DNA from: Algibacter marinivivus
GTDB lineage: Bacteria; Bacteroidota; Bacteroidia; Flavobacteriales; Flavobacteriaceae
Direction: 5' to 3'
Assembly: GCF_003143755.1 (NCBI RefSeq)
Contig: NZ_QFRI01000001.1
Location: 310,001-374,000, forward strand
Length of the DNA: 64,000 nucleotides
Both the position numbers and the translations under genes were made by a program. The notes below the pieces were generated by a model. It made no database searches, had not been told where the DNA came from, and was given only the letters and a program-made list of their open reading frames with translations. Below are positions 49,791 through 60,135 of the stretch, piece after piece. Every line of letters starts with the position of its first letter. The stretch's first letter is position 1.

Positions 49791-50396
49791 ATGCTAATAA
49801 TAGGAATTGCAGGTGGAACAGGTTGCGGTAAAACGACTGTTGTTAATAAAATTCTGAATGAACTTCCTGAAGGTGAGGTTGGAATAATATCCCAAGATTC
49901 TTACTATAAAGACACATCTCATTTAACTTATGACGAACGTGTAAAAATAAACTTTGACCACCCAAGATCTATTGATTTTGATTTATTAGCAACGCATTTA
50001 GAAGATTTAAAAAACAACAAGCCTATACACCAACCTGTGTATTCGTTCGTTAAACATAATAGAACTGGTGATACCATTATAACAAATCCCAGAAAAGTTA
50101 TAATTGTTGAAGGTATATTAATATTAACAAATCCAGAATTAAGAGATATGTTTGATATTAAAATATTTGTTCATGCTGATAGTGATGAACGCTTAATAAG
50201 GCGTTTAAAGCGTGATATATCTGAAAGAGGGCGAGATTTAGATGAAGTTTTAAATCGCTACCAAAACACATTAAAACCTATGCATAATCAGTTTATAGAA
50301 CCTATGAAAGAATATGCCGATATTATAATTCCAAACAACAAACACAATACAGTTGCAATTGATATAGTGAAAACAATAATAACAGAAAAATTATAA
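49791..50396 (+). CDS. udk: Uridine kinase
   Basis: 201 residues, usual length. Walker A GGTGCGKT at 8-15, then SQDSYYKD, the NFDHP.S.DFDLL block near 52-62, PVYSFVKHNR and the VEGILIL segment near 101-107. It phosphorylates uridine and cytidine with ATP or GTP (pyrimidine salvage, cytoplasm). First gene of a plus-strand operon with the FtsB/DivIC gene (1 bp gap) and mutA. Confidence 0.96.
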   Translation: MLIIGIAGGTGCGKTTVVNKILNELPEGEVGIISQDSYYKDTSHLTYDERVKINFDHPRSIDFDLLATHLEDLKNNKPIHQPVYSFVKHNRTGDTIITNPRKVIIVEGILILTNPELRDMFDIKIFVHADSDERLIRRLKRDISERGRDLDEVLNRYQNTLKPMHNQFIEPMKEYADIIIPNNKHNTVAIDIVKTIITEKL

Positions 50397-50397
50397 C

Positions 50398-50721
50398 ATG
50401 GCCTCTCCAAAAAACAAATACTTAAAACCTTTTAAAAATATATTTATACTTATTTTAGTAGTATTTGCTGTTTGGATGTTATTTTTTGATGCTAACTCAT
50501 GGCTTATTCATCATGAATTAAATACTGAAATTGAAGATTTAGAAAACGAAAAAGACTATTACAAAAAAGAAATTGCTAAAGACAAAAAAGACTTAAAAAA
50601 AATTAGCTCTGAAGAAGGTTTAGAAAGATTTGCTAGAGAAGAATATTACATGAAGCGTGAAAATGAAGAAATATATATTATTGAATATGAAGATAGTTTA
50701 AAAACCAAAAAGGATGAATAA
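50398..50721 (+). CDS. FtsB/DivIC family septum formation initiator
   Basis: 107 residues. One membrane helix (about 13-30, IFILILVVFAVWMLFF), then a coiled coil (about 38-75, LNTEIEDLENEKDYYKKEI) and the family end motif LERFAREEYYMKRENEEIYIIE. It bridges FtsL and FtsQ at the division site. Its last 8 bases overlap the mutA start. Confidence 0.92.
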   Translation: MASPKNKYLKPFKNIFILILVVFAVWMLFFDANSWLIHHELNTEIEDLENEKDYYKKEIAKDKKDLKKISSEEGLERFAREEYYMKRENEEIYIIEYEDSLKTKKDE

Positions 50722-52075
50722 TAAACTATTTGATGGATTTAATAGGGTTTCTTCAAAACAATGGAAACAAAAAATACAATTCGATTTAAAAGGAGCAGAT
50801 TACAACAACACGCTAATTTTTAAAACGAATGAAGATATAGATGTAAAACCTTTTTATCATGCTGATGATTTTGATGAATTACCAAATATTTCAAACACTA
50901 AAGCTAGCCAATGGAAAATTTGTCAATCTATATTTGTAGCAGATGTTGAAAAATCAAATTTAAAAGCTATTGATATTATTGAAAGAGGTGCAGAAAGTAT
51001 AAAGTTTATAATTCCTTCTGAAACTATTTCGATTGACCACTTAATAGAAAACATAAATACAAACGCTGCGCATTTGCATTTTGAACTCTTGTTTCTTTCT
51101 GAAGATTACATTAAACTTATAAAGAAACAAATTCCAGAAGCAAGAATCCATACAGATGTAATAGGTAACCTTACAAAAACAGGAAATTGGTTTGAAAATT
51201 TTAATGATGATTTTAAAGCATTCTCATCTATAATAAAACAAACGCGTTCATTTAATATTGATGCATCTCTTTATCAAAATGCTGGTGCAAACATGACTCA
51301 GCAATTAGCCTACAGTTTAGCACATGCTAATGAGTACCTTAATGCATTAGACGAAACCGAAACCAATCTACAATCTCTAGATATAACATTCAACATTTCT
51401 GTAGGAACACACTATTTTTTTGAAATTGCAAAATTAAAAGTCCTAAGAAAACTTTGGAAAACACTAGCCTTTGAATATAAAGCAAACCCAAATTGTAACA
51501 TTATAGCAACGCCTACCAAACGCAATAAAACATTATACGATTACAATACAAATATGTTGCGTACTACTACTGAATGCATGAGTGCTATTCTTGGTGGCGC
51601 AAACACAATTGATAATTTACCTTACGACGCTATTTATCATAAAAGCAATGAGTTTGGTGAACGGATTGCCAGAAATCAATTACTAGTATTAAAACATGAA
51701 AGTTATTTTGATAAAGTAAATAATCCGTCTGATGGCTCTTATTATATTGAAAGTATTACTAATCAACTTTCAGAAAAAGCTTTAGATTTATTTAAAAATA
51801 TTGAAGAACATGGTGGCTTTTTAAATCAATTGAAATCAGGAACCATACAAAGAAAAATTAAAGAAAGTGCTTCAAAAGAGCAACAACAATTTGATAAAGG
51901 CGAAGAAGTTTTATTGGGAACAAACAAACACCCAAATGGCAACGATAAAATGAAAAATGAGTTAGAACTTTATCCTTTTATCAAAACCAATCCAAGAAAA
52001 ACATTAATTGAACCTATAATAGAAAAACGATTATCTGAACATTTAGAACAAAAACGATTAAAAAATGAAAATTAA
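50714..52075 (+). CDS. mutA: Methylmalonyl-CoA mutase small (beta) subunit
   Basis: 453 residues. It matches the mutase barrel domain but lacks the cobalamin-binding domain and catalytic residues, as expected for the beta subunit. Typical stretches: FDGFNRVSSKQWKQKIQFDLKGADYN, AYSLAHANEYLNAL, MLRTTTECMSAILGGANTI, and SYYIESITNQL. With MutB it interconverts succinyl-CoA and R-methylmalonyl-CoA using adenosylcobalamin. Two lipoprotein genes lie between mutA and mutB. Confidence 0.93.
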   Translation: MNNKLFDGFNRVSSKQWKQKIQFDLKGADYNNTLIFKTNEDIDVKPFYHADDFDELPNISNTKASQWKICQSIFVADVEKSNLKAIDIIERGAESIKFIIPSETISIDHLIENINTNAAHLHFELLFLSEDYIKLIKKQIPEARIHTDVIGNLTKTGNWFENFNDDFKAFSSIIKQTRSFNIDASLYQNAGANMTQQLAYSLAHANEYLNALDETETNLQSLDITFNISVGTHYFFEIAKLKVLRKLWKTLAFEYKANPNCNIIATPTKRNKTLYDYNTNMLRTTTECMSAILGGANTIDNLPYDAIYHKSNEFGERIARNQLLVLKHESYFDKVNNPSDGSYYIESITNQLSEKALDLFKNIEEHGGFLNQLKSGTIQRKIKESASKEQQQFDKGEEVLLGTNKHPNGNDKMKNELELYPFIKTNPRKTLIEPIIEKRLSEHLEQKRLKNEN

Positions 52076-52748
52076 AATGAACTCAAAAATTACACTTATC
52101 CCTTTTTTATTATTTTTTATTGTATTTAACTGTAAGAAAGAAACCCCTTTTACAGATTTTAAATATGCAGACAAACCTGTAGCTTTTACTTGTGAAGGCG
52201 TAAATTCCAAATTATTAAATGAAGCGCTTTACAGTTTTGAAGATGATATTGTAAACCATTACAAAAAAGGAAACCAGAATTACCGATTAGACCAAGCGTA
52301 TTCCCAAATAATTAGAAACTCAACTTTTGGAAGATTAAAATTAGAGGATATGGTTTCAAAACATACTTCTAGTATTTTTGAAGCTTTAAAAAATGAAACC
52401 GATTTATGGGACGCTAATAACCCTAAAAGCCATTTAAACTACAAAGGCTCTACAATGAATTGTATTTCTGAGAGTATAAAAGATACTGCTTTAAAAACTA
52501 CTTTAGATGCGCTTATATCAACTAATAGCATGAGTCCTAAATTATTTGGAGCGCCTTTAGCTAATAAATACAGAAACACATTAAATGATAAAAATCTAGC
52601 TATGTATGTTGCATTAGATTTATTCTACGCTAAAATGTTTGATATTGATTTTTCAAAAGTAAATTTTGAAAAACCAGAATTAAAAGTAGATTTTAATCAA
52701 TTACCACCTAAGCCTGAAGTTGATCCTCATGCTGGACACAACCACTAA
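52065..52748 (+). CDS. Uncharacterised lipoprotein with histidine-rich tail
   Basis: 227 residues, or 223 if the ATG at 52077 is used; the latter gives a cleaner signal peptide (MNSKITLIPFLLFFIVFNCKKE). Lipobox VFNC. No family recognised. The mature part is helical with FTCEGVN near the start and two further cysteines. It ends DPHAGHNH, a possible metal-binding tail. It overlaps the end of mutA by 11 bp, so it is co-translated. Confidence 0.8.
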   Translation: MKIKMNSKITLIPFLLFFIVFNCKKETPFTDFKYADKPVAFTCEGVNSKLLNEALYSFEDDIVNHYKKGNQNYRLDQAYSQIIRNSTFGRLKLEDMVSKHTSSIFEALKNETDLWDANNPKSHLNYKGSTMNCISESIKDTALKTTLDALISTNSMSPKLFGAPLANKYRNTLNDKNLAMYVALDLFYAKMFDIDFSKVNFEKPELKVDFNQLPPKPEVDPHAGHNH

Positions 52749-52753
52749 AATTA

Positions 52754-53392
52754 ATGAGCAAAATAAAATTACATTTAGCTTTTTATTTACTCTTTTTAAG
52801 TTTTACATCTTGCTTAAATATGGTTTCTGATGTTAAAAGTTGGATTGAAATTGAAAACATTGAAGATGTTTCTGGAAAATATCATTTTTTAAGTGATGAT
52901 GGAATCAAAATTTATCTACCTCAGAGCTTTAAAAAATATTCATCGGCTGAATATCAAAAGGTTTTAGACTCATTAGCTTCTAAAGAAAACTATAAATTAG
53001 AAACAAAACGATTACAAGTTTTGAGAGAGATGAAAGGCAATTTATACATATATTTTGACGAAGAAACCAGATCAACTTATACCATTAATACCTTACCATA
53101 TACGCCTTTGTACAGGACGGATGCACAGTATATTTTAGGTATGATAAAAATGAATAATGATAAGGTTTCTAATAAAACTGACTTAAATTTCAAAAAAATT
53201 ACTGCTAACTACACATCTAATAAAACCGCTCAAATTTTTAAAGCTATTTATAAAATTAAGAATACTAAAAAACAAACATCAACTTTTAATTCATCTTATA
53301 TATTAACATCTAATAAAAAAACAGTTTTCTTACAATTACACACGGGCTTTGATGTTGATTTCGATCCTTTTTTGCAAAAAATGATTTTATAA
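52754..53392 (+). CDS. Uncharacterised lipoprotein between the mutase subunits
   Basis: 212 residues. Signal peptide with lipobox FTSC near residue 20. Alternating strands and helices, with [14 protein letters not shown] near residue 43. No family recognised. Its stop overlaps the start of mutB (TAATG), and it starts 5 bp after the previous lipoprotein. Co-transcription with the mutase looks like a conserved arrangement in this family rather than functional proof. Confidence 0.78.
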   Translation: MSKIKLHLAFYLLFLSFTSCLNMVSDVKSWIEIENIEDVSGKYHFLSDDGIKIYLPQSFKKYSSAEYQKVLDSLASKENYKLETKRLQVLREMKGNLYIYFDEETRSTYTINTLPYTPLYRTDAQYILGMIKMNNDKVSNKTDLNFKKITANYTSNKTAQIFKAIYKIKNTKKQTSTFNSSYILTSNKKTVFLQLHTGFDVDFDPFLQKMIL

Positions 53393-55515
53393 TGCATAGA
53401 AAAAACCTTCAACATATCGAACTAAAATCAGCTGCAAAAATTGATAAGCAAGAAACATCAAATTTTAGAACTGCTGAAGGTATTGATATTAAATCTACTT
53501 ATACTAAAGAAGATATTGAAGGTTTAGAACATTTAGATTTCATAGCAGGCATTGCACCAAATCTTCGCGGACCATATAGTACTATGTATGTTAGAAGACC
53601 TTGGACTATACGCCAATATGCTGGATTTTCTACTGCAGAAGAAAGTAATTCGTTTTACAGAAGAAACTTAGCCGCAGGACAAAAAGGATTATCTGTTGCT
53701 TTTGATTTAGCAACACATCGAGGGTATGATTCTGATCATGAACGTGTAGTAGGTGATGTTGGAAAAGCAGGTGTTGCCATTGATTCTGTTGAAGATATGA
53801 AAATACTCTTCGATCAGATTCCTTTAAATAAAATGTCGGTTTCCATGACTATGAATGGTGCCGTTTTGCCCATAATGGCATTTTACATAGTTGCTGCAGA
53901 AGAACAGGGTGTGAAACCAGAACAACTAGCCGGAACCATACAAAATGATATTTTAAAGGAGTTTATGGTTAGAAACACATACATCTATCCACCAACACCT
54001 TCTATGAAAATCATTTCTGATATTTTTGAGTATACCAGTAAAAACATGCCAAAATTTAACAGCATAAGTATTTCAGGTTACCATATGCAAGAAGCTGGTG
54101 CAACATGTGATATTGAATTGGCTTACACCCTTGCTGATGGACTAGAATATATAAGAAAAGGATTAGCAGCTGGTATGGATATTGATACCTTTGCTCCTCG
54201 CCTATCTTTCTTTTGGGCTATTGGTATGAATCATTTTATGGAAATTGCTAAAATGCGAGCTGCCAGAATGCTTTGGGCTAAATTGGTAAAACAATTTAAT
54301 CCAAAAAATGAAAAGTCTTTATCATTAAGAACGCATTGTCAAACTTCAGGTTGGAGTTTAACTGAGCAAGACCCCTTTAACAATGTAGCAAGAACAACTA
54401 TTGAAGCTGCTGCTGCCGCTTTTGGCGGCACTCAAAGTTTACATACTAATGCCTTAGATGAAGCCATAGCATTACCAACTGACTTTTCAGCTAGAATAGC
54501 TAGGAATACCCAAATTTTTCTGCAAGAAGAAACTAAAATCACTAAAACTGTTGATCCGTGGGCTGGAAGTTTCTATGTGGAAAAGTTGACGCATGATATC
54601 GCTCAAAAAGCATGGTCTTTAATTGAAGAAGTTGAAGACTTAGGAGGAATGACTAAAGCCATTGAAGCAGGAATCCCTAAAATAAGAATTGAAGAAGCCG
54701 CGGCAAGAAAGCAAGCTAGGATAGATTCTGGGCAAGATATTATTGTTGGTGTTAATAAATATAGACTTGAAGAAGAAGATCCTATTTCTACTCTTGAAGT
54801 AGATAATCAAACCGTTAGAAACTCACAAATAGAGCGATTAAACACTATAAAAGCTGAAAGAAATTCAGATAAAGTTAAAGCTACTTTATCAAAATTAACT
54901 GAAGCGGCTCGAACAGGACAAGAAAATTTACTAGCTTTAGCTGTTGAAGCTGCTCGCGAACGCGCTACTCTTGGAGAGATTAGTGATGCATTGGAAGCAG
55001 AATTTGGAAGACATAAAGCTCAAATAAAATCATTTTCTGGTGTGTATAGTAAAGAAATAAAAGACGACAAATCCTTTAAAAAGGCACAAGAACTAGCTGA
55101 TATTTTTGCAGAACAAGACGGTAGGCGCCCTCGTATTATGATAGCAAAAATGGGACAGGATGGTCATGATCGTGGTGCAAAAGTTGTTGCTACAGGTTAT
55201 GCAGATGTTGGTTTTGATGTAGACATTGGTCCCCTCTTCCAAACCCCACAAGAAGCCGCAAAACAAGCTGTTGAAAACGATGTACATATTTTAGGTGTAT
55301 CATCTTTAGCTGCTGGTCATAAAACTCTGGTTCCGCAAGTTATTGAAGCTTTGAAAGAGTATGGTCGTGATGATATTATGGTTATTGTTGGTGGCGTTAT
55401 TCCAAAACAAGATTATCAATATTTATTTGATGCAGGCGCCGTTGCTGTATTTGGACCTGGAACAAAAATTAGTGATGCAGCTATAAAAATTTTAGAAATT
55501 TTAATTGATGACTAA
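53392..55515 (+). CDS. mutB: Methylmalonyl-CoA mutase large (alpha) subunit
   Basis: 707 residues, usual length. The substrate barrel includes the [28 protein letters not shown] block (about 62-90) and [16 protein letters not shown]. The C-terminal cobalamin domain begins near residue 575 with [19 protein letters not shown]; the DGHDRG motif near 589-594 supplies the histidine that binds cobalt. It carries the catalytic site of the mutase heterodimer. Confidence 0.97.
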   Translation: MHRKNLQHIELKSAAKIDKQETSNFRTAEGIDIKSTYTKEDIEGLEHLDFIAGIAPNLRGPYSTMYVRRPWTIRQYAGFSTAEESNSFYRRNLAAGQKGLSVAFDLATHRGYDSDHERVVGDVGKAGVAIDSVEDMKILFDQIPLNKMSVSMTMNGAVLPIMAFYIVAAEEQGVKPEQLAGTIQNDILKEFMVRNTYIYPPTPSMKIISDIFEYTSKNMPKFNSISISGYHMQEAGATCDIELAYTLADGLEYIRKGLAAGMDIDTFAPRLSFFWAIGMNHFMEIAKMRAARMLWAKLVKQFNPKNEKSLSLRTHCQTSGWSLTEQDPFNNVARTTIEAAAAAFGGTQSLHTNALDEAIALPTDFSARIARNTQIFLQEETKITKTVDPWAGSFYVEKLTHDIAQKAWSLIEEVEDLGGMTKAIEAGIPKIRIEEAAARKQARIDSGQDIIVGVNKYRLEEEDPISTLEVDNQTVRNSQIERLNTIKAERNSDKVKATLSKLTEAARTGQENLLALAVEAARERATLGEISDALEAEFGRHKAQIKSFSGVYSKEIKDDKSFKKAQELADIFAEQDGRRPRIMIAKMGQDGHDRGAKVVATGYADVGFDVDIGPLFQTPQEAAKQAVENDVHILGVSSLAAGHKTLVPQVIEALKEYGRDDIMVIVGGVIPKQDYQYLFDAGAVAVFGPGTKISDAAIKILEILIDD

Positions 55516-55541
55516 TAAACATTTTAGACACCTACAATTAA

Positions 55542-56660
55542 ATGGATAACATAACAATTATAGGTATAGTTAGCTTCATAATAGTTATACTATTTCTTCT
55601 TTTCTCAGCATTCCTTTTAACTGTAAAAACAGTAAAAAAAATTAGCAATCAATTACTTGCAGGCTTCTTAATTATTACAGCTATTGATATTAGCGTATTT
55701 TTTTACCATAATTTTATTGAGTTACCTCCTGCTTTAGAAATGTTTAGAATACAAATCTCTGCATTTAAAGACCCACTTTTATTTCTTTATATTCTATCTG
55801 TTATTTATTCAGATTTTAAATTAAAATGGAAACATCTTGTTCATTTAATTCCTTGGGTAATAAATATCGTCATCCTATTACCTAATTTCTTTCTTGTTCC
55901 TAGAGAGGCTCAAATCTCATTTCTAAACTACTTTAATGAAACTCCAGAAGCTCATTACATATCTGTTTTAGGTAAAATTATTGAGGTTATTTATATTATT
56001 GCTGAGTTATACTACCTCTTAAGGTATCGTAAGTTATTATTAGAAAACTATACCAGCAAAGATGCTTTTTACAATTACCATTGGGTTAAACAACTTATTA
56101 TTTTTATACTAGTTGGTCAAATATTAACTTTTATAAAAGCCTTTATTAGAGATTCTGGCGATTTTGATGAGCAATTTGTAAATATTTTTAGAATCATTTT
56201 ACTCTCTTTCGGTTTATTCTTTAGTTTTTGGTTAGTATTTAAAGCGCTTCTATCTCCCAAATTATTTAGAGGTATTGCTGTTGATTTACGCTTATCAAAA
56301 GAAATGACTGATGGTAAAAACAAAACACATAGTAATCAAATAGATCTTATAAAGAATTACATGACTGAAGAAGAGCCATTCCTAGACCCTTCACTTACGG
56401 TTAAAAGTCTTTCAGAAAAAGTAAATATACCACATCGGGAATTATCTGTTTTAATAAATCAAGAATTAGGGCAACACTTTTTTGATTTTGTAAATGGCTA
56501 TCGTATTGAAAAAGCCAAATCTATTTTGAAAGACAATGTAAAAACAAAGCTAACTGTACTCGAAATTTTGTACGAAGTTGGTTTTAATTCAAAATCTTCA
56601 TTCAATACTGCCTTTAAAAAGCACACAGGAAAAACACCTACTGCTTACCGCAAATCTTAG
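55542..56660 (+). CDS. Membrane-bound AraC family regulator
   Basis: 372 residues. The N-terminal ~240 residues form six to seven membrane helices (first at 3-27, IIGIVSFIIVILFLLFSAFLL). The C-terminal ~105 residues are an AraC helix-turn-helix: LTVKSLSEKVNIPHRELSVLINQ, IEKAKSIL, LTVLEILYEVGFNSKSSFNTAFKKHTGKTP. Membrane AraC regulators in Bacteroidota are thought to sense envelope or membrane signals. The gene ends just before direct and inverted repeats that precede a TonB receptor, its likely target. Confidence 0.92.
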   Translation: MDNITIIGIVSFIIVILFLLFSAFLLTVKTVKKISNQLLAGFLIITAIDISVFFYHNFIELPPALEMFRIQISAFKDPLLFLYILSVIYSDFKLKWKHLVHLIPWVINIVILLPNFFLVPREAQISFLNYFNETPEAHYISVLGKIIEVIYIIAELYYLLRYRKLLLENYTSKDAFYNYHWVKQLIIFILVGQILTFIKAFIRDSGDFDEQFVNIFRIILLSFGLFFSFWLVFKALLSPKLFRGIAVDLRLSKEMTDGKNKTHSNQIDLIKNYMTEEEPFLDPSLTVKSLSEKVNIPHRELSVLINQELGQHFFDFVNGYRIEKAKSILKDNVKTKLTVLEILYEVGFNSKSSFNTAFKKHTGKTPTAYRKS

Positions 56661-56678
56661 TAATAATAAGACCTCGTA

Positions 56679-56743
56679 AAAAGTCGAACGCTTCAATGTA
56701 AGAAGTCGAACTCATTTTTATTGCACAAATGCGTTCGACTTTT
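56679..56743. promoter_or_regulatory. AraC-style repeats before the TonB receptor
   Basis: AAGTCGAAC occurs at 56681-56689 and 56703-56711, a 22-bp direct spacing. A 13-bp inverted copy, AAAAGTCGAACGC (56679-56691) against GCGTTCGACTTTT (56731-56743), brackets the set. A GATATTTG -7-like box lies at 56776-56783. Could also work as a terminator of the araC-type gene. Confidence 0.55.
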
Positions 56744-56824
56744 AACAATCGGTCGTATAGAATCTCTTTCCATAGGATATTTGCTTCAAATAAAACAAGT
56801 ATCAATTTAAAAAATCAAAATATC

Positions 56825-59200
56825 ATGAAGCGTTTTACCTTATTCATTCTTTTATTAATTCCTGCTTTACTAATAGCTCAAGTAAATTTAAAAGGAAAAA
56901 TCACAGATAATTCTCAACCTATTGTTTGGGCCAATGTTGTATTAACGTCTTTAAATGGTAAAATTATTACCGGAGGAATTACAGACGATAACGGAAACTT
57001 TCTCCTCAAAGCTAAATCTGGAACTTACAATATAACTATTAGCTTTATTGGCTATTCTAATCTTGAAAAAGAAATAAACTTAAATGAAGATTTAGATTTA
57101 GGAACTTTAATACTGAAAGCCAACAACACACTTGACGAAGTAGTTATTACACACAAAAAGAAATTGATTGAACAAAAACCTGATCGCTTAATATTTAATG
57201 TAGAGAATAGCGTAACAGCTATTGGTGGAGATGCACTAGATGCTATGCGTATTGCACCTGGTTTAAGTGTTCAAAATAATAGTATTTCCTTGTTAGGAAG
57301 AGGAGAGTCTAGAGTGATGATTAACGGGCGTTTACTTCAACTTTCCACAGAAGATTTAATCAGTTATTTAAACGCTATTTCTGCAAGTGATATTAAAAAA
57401 ATTGAAGTTATTACATCTCCTCCATCTAAATACGAAGCAGCTGGTAATGGCGGTCTTATTAATATTGTATTAAAGAAAGGAAAACTTAATTCTTGGAAAA
57501 ACTCAACTGCTTTAGTAAACAACTTAAATACTTATAACTTTCTAACATTAAGAAATAGTCTTCTTTACAATAAGAACAAATTGAGCCTTTCATTAAATGT
57601 AAATGGAACAAAAGGAAATTCCAGAAACACAGAAGATTTTCAAGTTTTTTACCCAAACAGTACATGGGATATTGATATAGAAAGTAAAGACAGACTAGAC
57701 AATCTTTCTGCTCAACTATTGATGGATTATGATGTGAGTGATAAAACAACTGTTGGTATTCAATATTTAGGAAATTCTAAAAGACCTGATCTTACTGATA
57801 AAAGTATTTCTAAAATTTTCAACGCATTAAATACCTTAGATTCATTACTAGTGAATAATGGTATGAATGATGCAAAAATAAATAGTCATCTAGTTAACTT
57901 ACATTCCATTACAAAACTTGATACTTTAGGTAAAAGTATTTCTTTTGACTTAGATTATTTTACTTATGACTCAAATCAGAATCGTAATTTTCTAACTAAC
58001 AGTTTTTTACCAAATAATGATTTCTTAGGGATTAATACTGCTGCAAATACTATTTCAGATCAAAAAATTAAAAACTATAGTATTAAAACTGATGTAGAAC
58101 ACCCTTTAGACTTCGCAAATTTATCTTACGGTATAAAAATCAGCACCATTGAAAACAGCAGTGATATTGTGTTTTTAAATACCATTACTGGAACGCCAGT
58201 TTTGGACACTAATATTTCAAACAGGTTTGAGTACAAAGAAAACAATCAAGCTTTGTATGTAAGTGGAACAAAAAAATTAAATGAAAAATGGGATATACAA
58301 CTTGGATTAAGGTATGAAAACACAAAGACTGAAGGGTTTTCTGTTCAATTAAATGAAACAAACATTAATGAGTATTCAAAATTATTCCCATCATTCTATC
58401 TAAGTTTTAACAAAAACGATGACAACAACTTTTCATTAAGCTATGGAAAACGCATTGAAAGACCTCGATTTAGAGATTTAAATCCTTTTAGATCTGTTAT
58501 TAGTAGCAATACATTTAGTGTTGGAAATCCCTTTTTGAGACCTTCTTTTATTGATAATTTTGATTTTAAGTACACCTACAAAAGTAAATTTACAACCAAT
58601 GCATTTTTAAGCATCAGAAAAGATGGTTCTAGTATTATTTTTACTTCAGATATTGATACTAGCACACAAATTGCAACACGTGAAAACTTCTACGAGCATT
58701 CTAATTTTGGAATTACTCAAAGCGCATTATTTGATAATATTTCATGGTTACAGAGCCAGAATAGTATAACTGTAATGGGTTCTAAAACTAATTTTACCAA
58801 AAATATTGGAGCTAAACCTCAAAATAGTCTTATGGTAAATGTAAATTCTAGTAACAAAATTATTTTAAATGAGACAGCTAAATTACAATTGGATGCTTCT
58901 TACAACTCACCATTTAAAATGGGATTATTTAGTGTAGGAGAAACTTTGAGTGTAGATTTAGGCATGAGCAAACAATTCTTGAGTAAAAAACTACAAGTTG
59001 CAATATTAGTTAAAGATATTTTTAACAGATCGAGTTTAAACAACTTTCAATCAACCGTAAATGGTGTAAAGCAAGTTTATGCACAAAATGATAACAATCG
59101 ATATATTAGACTTTCTGCCAGTTATAGCTTTGGAAATAAAAAGATTAATAATAAACGTAGAAATTTTGGAAATGAAGAAGAAATTAGAAGAACAAACTAA
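56825..59200 (+). CDS. TonB-dependent receptor, outer membrane beta-barrel family
   Basis: 791 residues from the ATG at 56825, which starts the signal peptide (MKRFTLFILLLIPALLIAQ); upstream in-frame codons overlap the regulatory repeats. A carboxypeptidase-D-like domain (about 20-100, LKGKITDNSQPIVWANVVL) is followed by a plug (about 110-220; GGDALDAMRIAPGLSVQ, RVMINGR, IEVITSPPSKYEAAGNGGLINIVLKKG) and a barrel. It is not a SusC: no SusD partner and a shorter sequence. Substrate unknown. Probably controlled by the membrane AraC regulator upstream. Confidence 0.9.
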   Translation: MKRFTLFILLLIPALLIAQVNLKGKITDNSQPIVWANVVLTSLNGKIITGGITDDNGNFLLKAKSGTYNITISFIGYSNLEKEINLNEDLDLGTLILKANNTLDEVVITHKKKLIEQKPDRLIFNVENSVTAIGGDALDAMRIAPGLSVQNNSISLLGRGESRVMINGRLLQLSTEDLISYLNAISASDIKKIEVITSPPSKYEAAGNGGLINIVLKKGKLNSWKNSTALVNNLNTYNFLTLRNSLLYNKNKLSLSLNVNGTKGNSRNTEDFQVFYPNSTWDIDIESKDRLDNLSAQLLMDYDVSDKTTVGIQYLGNSKRPDLTDKSISKIFNALNTLDSLLVNNGMNDAKINSHLVNLHSITKLDTLGKSISFDLDYFTYDSNQNRNFLTNSFLPNNDFLGINTAANTISDQKIKNYSIKTDVEHPLDFANLSYGIKISTIENSSDIVFLNTITGTPVLDTNISNRFEYKENNQALYVSGTKKLNEKWDIQLGLRYENTKTEGFSVQLNETNINEYSKLFPSFYLSFNKNDDNNFSLSYGKRIERPRFRDLNPFRSVISSNTFSVGNPFLRPSFIDNFDFKYTYKSKFTTNAFLSIRKDGSSIIFTSDIDTSTQIATRENFYEHSNFGITQSALFDNISWLQSQNSITVMGSKTNFTKNIGAKPQNSLMVNVNSSNKIILNETAKLQLDASYNSPFKMGLFSVGETLSVDLGMSKQFLSKKLQVAILVKDIFNRSSLNNFQSTVNGVKQVYAQNDNNRYIRLSASYSFGNKKINNKRRNFGNEEEIRRTN

Positions 59201-59336
59201 AAGATAATCACCATTATAATGAAGTGAAGTTTGAATTAATTATAATTAAATATGGCTTTGCAATCTATTTTGGCATTAATCACTTCTTAATCAGATGTTG
59301 TTAACAAGTTCCGCTTTTATTCCACGTAAATAATTG

Positions 59337-59344
59337 TATTTTTG
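59337..59344 (+). promoter_or_regulatory. -7 promoter box TATTTTTG for parA
   Basis: Exact TAnnTTTG match 24 bp before the parA start codon. A full palindromic parS was not found here; only a half-site-like TTCCACGTAA at 59320-59329. Confidence 0.5.
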
Positions 59345-59368
59345 TGGCTCATAAAACCAAATCATTTA

Positions 59369-60133
59369 ATGGGTAAAATCATTGCAATTGCTAATCAAAA
59401 AGGCGGTGTTGGAAAAACAACAACCTCTATAAATTTAGCAGCTTCACTAGGCGTTCTAGAAAAAAAAGTGTTACTTATAGATGCTGACCCTCAGGCAAAT
59501 GCAACTTCTGGAATTGGAATTGATGTAGAATCTGTAAACATTGGAACCTACCAACTTTTAGAGCATTCAAATTCTGCTAAAGAAGCTATTACAAGTACCG
59601 AAACGCCTAACCTAGATATTATTCCAGCTCATATAGATTTGGTTGCTATTGAAATAGAGCTTGTTGATAAGGAAGAACGTGAATACATGCTTAAAAAAGC
59701 ATTAAATGATATTAAAAACGATTACGATTACATCATAATAGATTGCGCACCATCACTAGGTTTGTTAACCTTAAATGCCTTAACTGCTGCTGATGCTGTG
59801 ATTATACCTATTCAATGTGAATATTTTGCTTTAGAAGGTTTAGGAAAACTTTTAAACACCATAAAGAGTGTTCAAAAAATCCATAATCCTGAATTAGATA
59901 TTGAAGGTTTGTTATTAACAATGTATGATTCTCGATTACGATTATCTAATCAAGTTGTTGAAGAGGTTCAAAAACATTTCAACGATATGGTATTCCAAAC
60001 CATCATTCAACGAAATGTAAGGCTCAGTGAAGCACCTAGTTACGGTGAAAGTATAATTAATTACGATGCTAGTAGTAAAGGTGCAAACAATTACTTAAGT
60101 TTGGCAAAAGAAGTGATTAATAAAAATGATTAA
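59369..60133 (+). CDS. parA: Chromosome partitioning ATPase ParA
   Basis: 254 residues from the ATG at 59369; a TTG at 59342 would add 9 residues not found in the family. Deviant Walker A KGGVGKTT at 11-18, DADPQAN near 40, the IIDCAPSLGLLTLNAL block near 126, and IQCEYFALEGL. ATP-dependent movement of ParB-parS complexes. parB follows after 2 bp. Confidence 0.96.
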   Translation: MGKIIAIANQKGGVGKTTTSINLAASLGVLEKKVLLIDADPQANATSGIGIDVESVNIGTYQLLEHSNSAKEAITSTETPNLDIIPAHIDLVAIEIELVDKEEREYMLKKALNDIKNDYDYIIIDCAPSLGLLTLNALTAADAVIIPIQCEYFALEGLGKLLNTIKSVQKIHNPELDIEGLLLTMYDSRLRLSNQVVEEVQKHFNDMVFQTIIQRNVRLSEAPSYGESIINYDASSKGANNYLSLAKEVINKND

Positions 60134-60135
60134 TT

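Noticed and set aside
59281-59345. parS site next to parA (TTCCACGTAA near 59320)
   Set aside because: Only half of the expected palindrome is present; not enough to call a parS or an origin.
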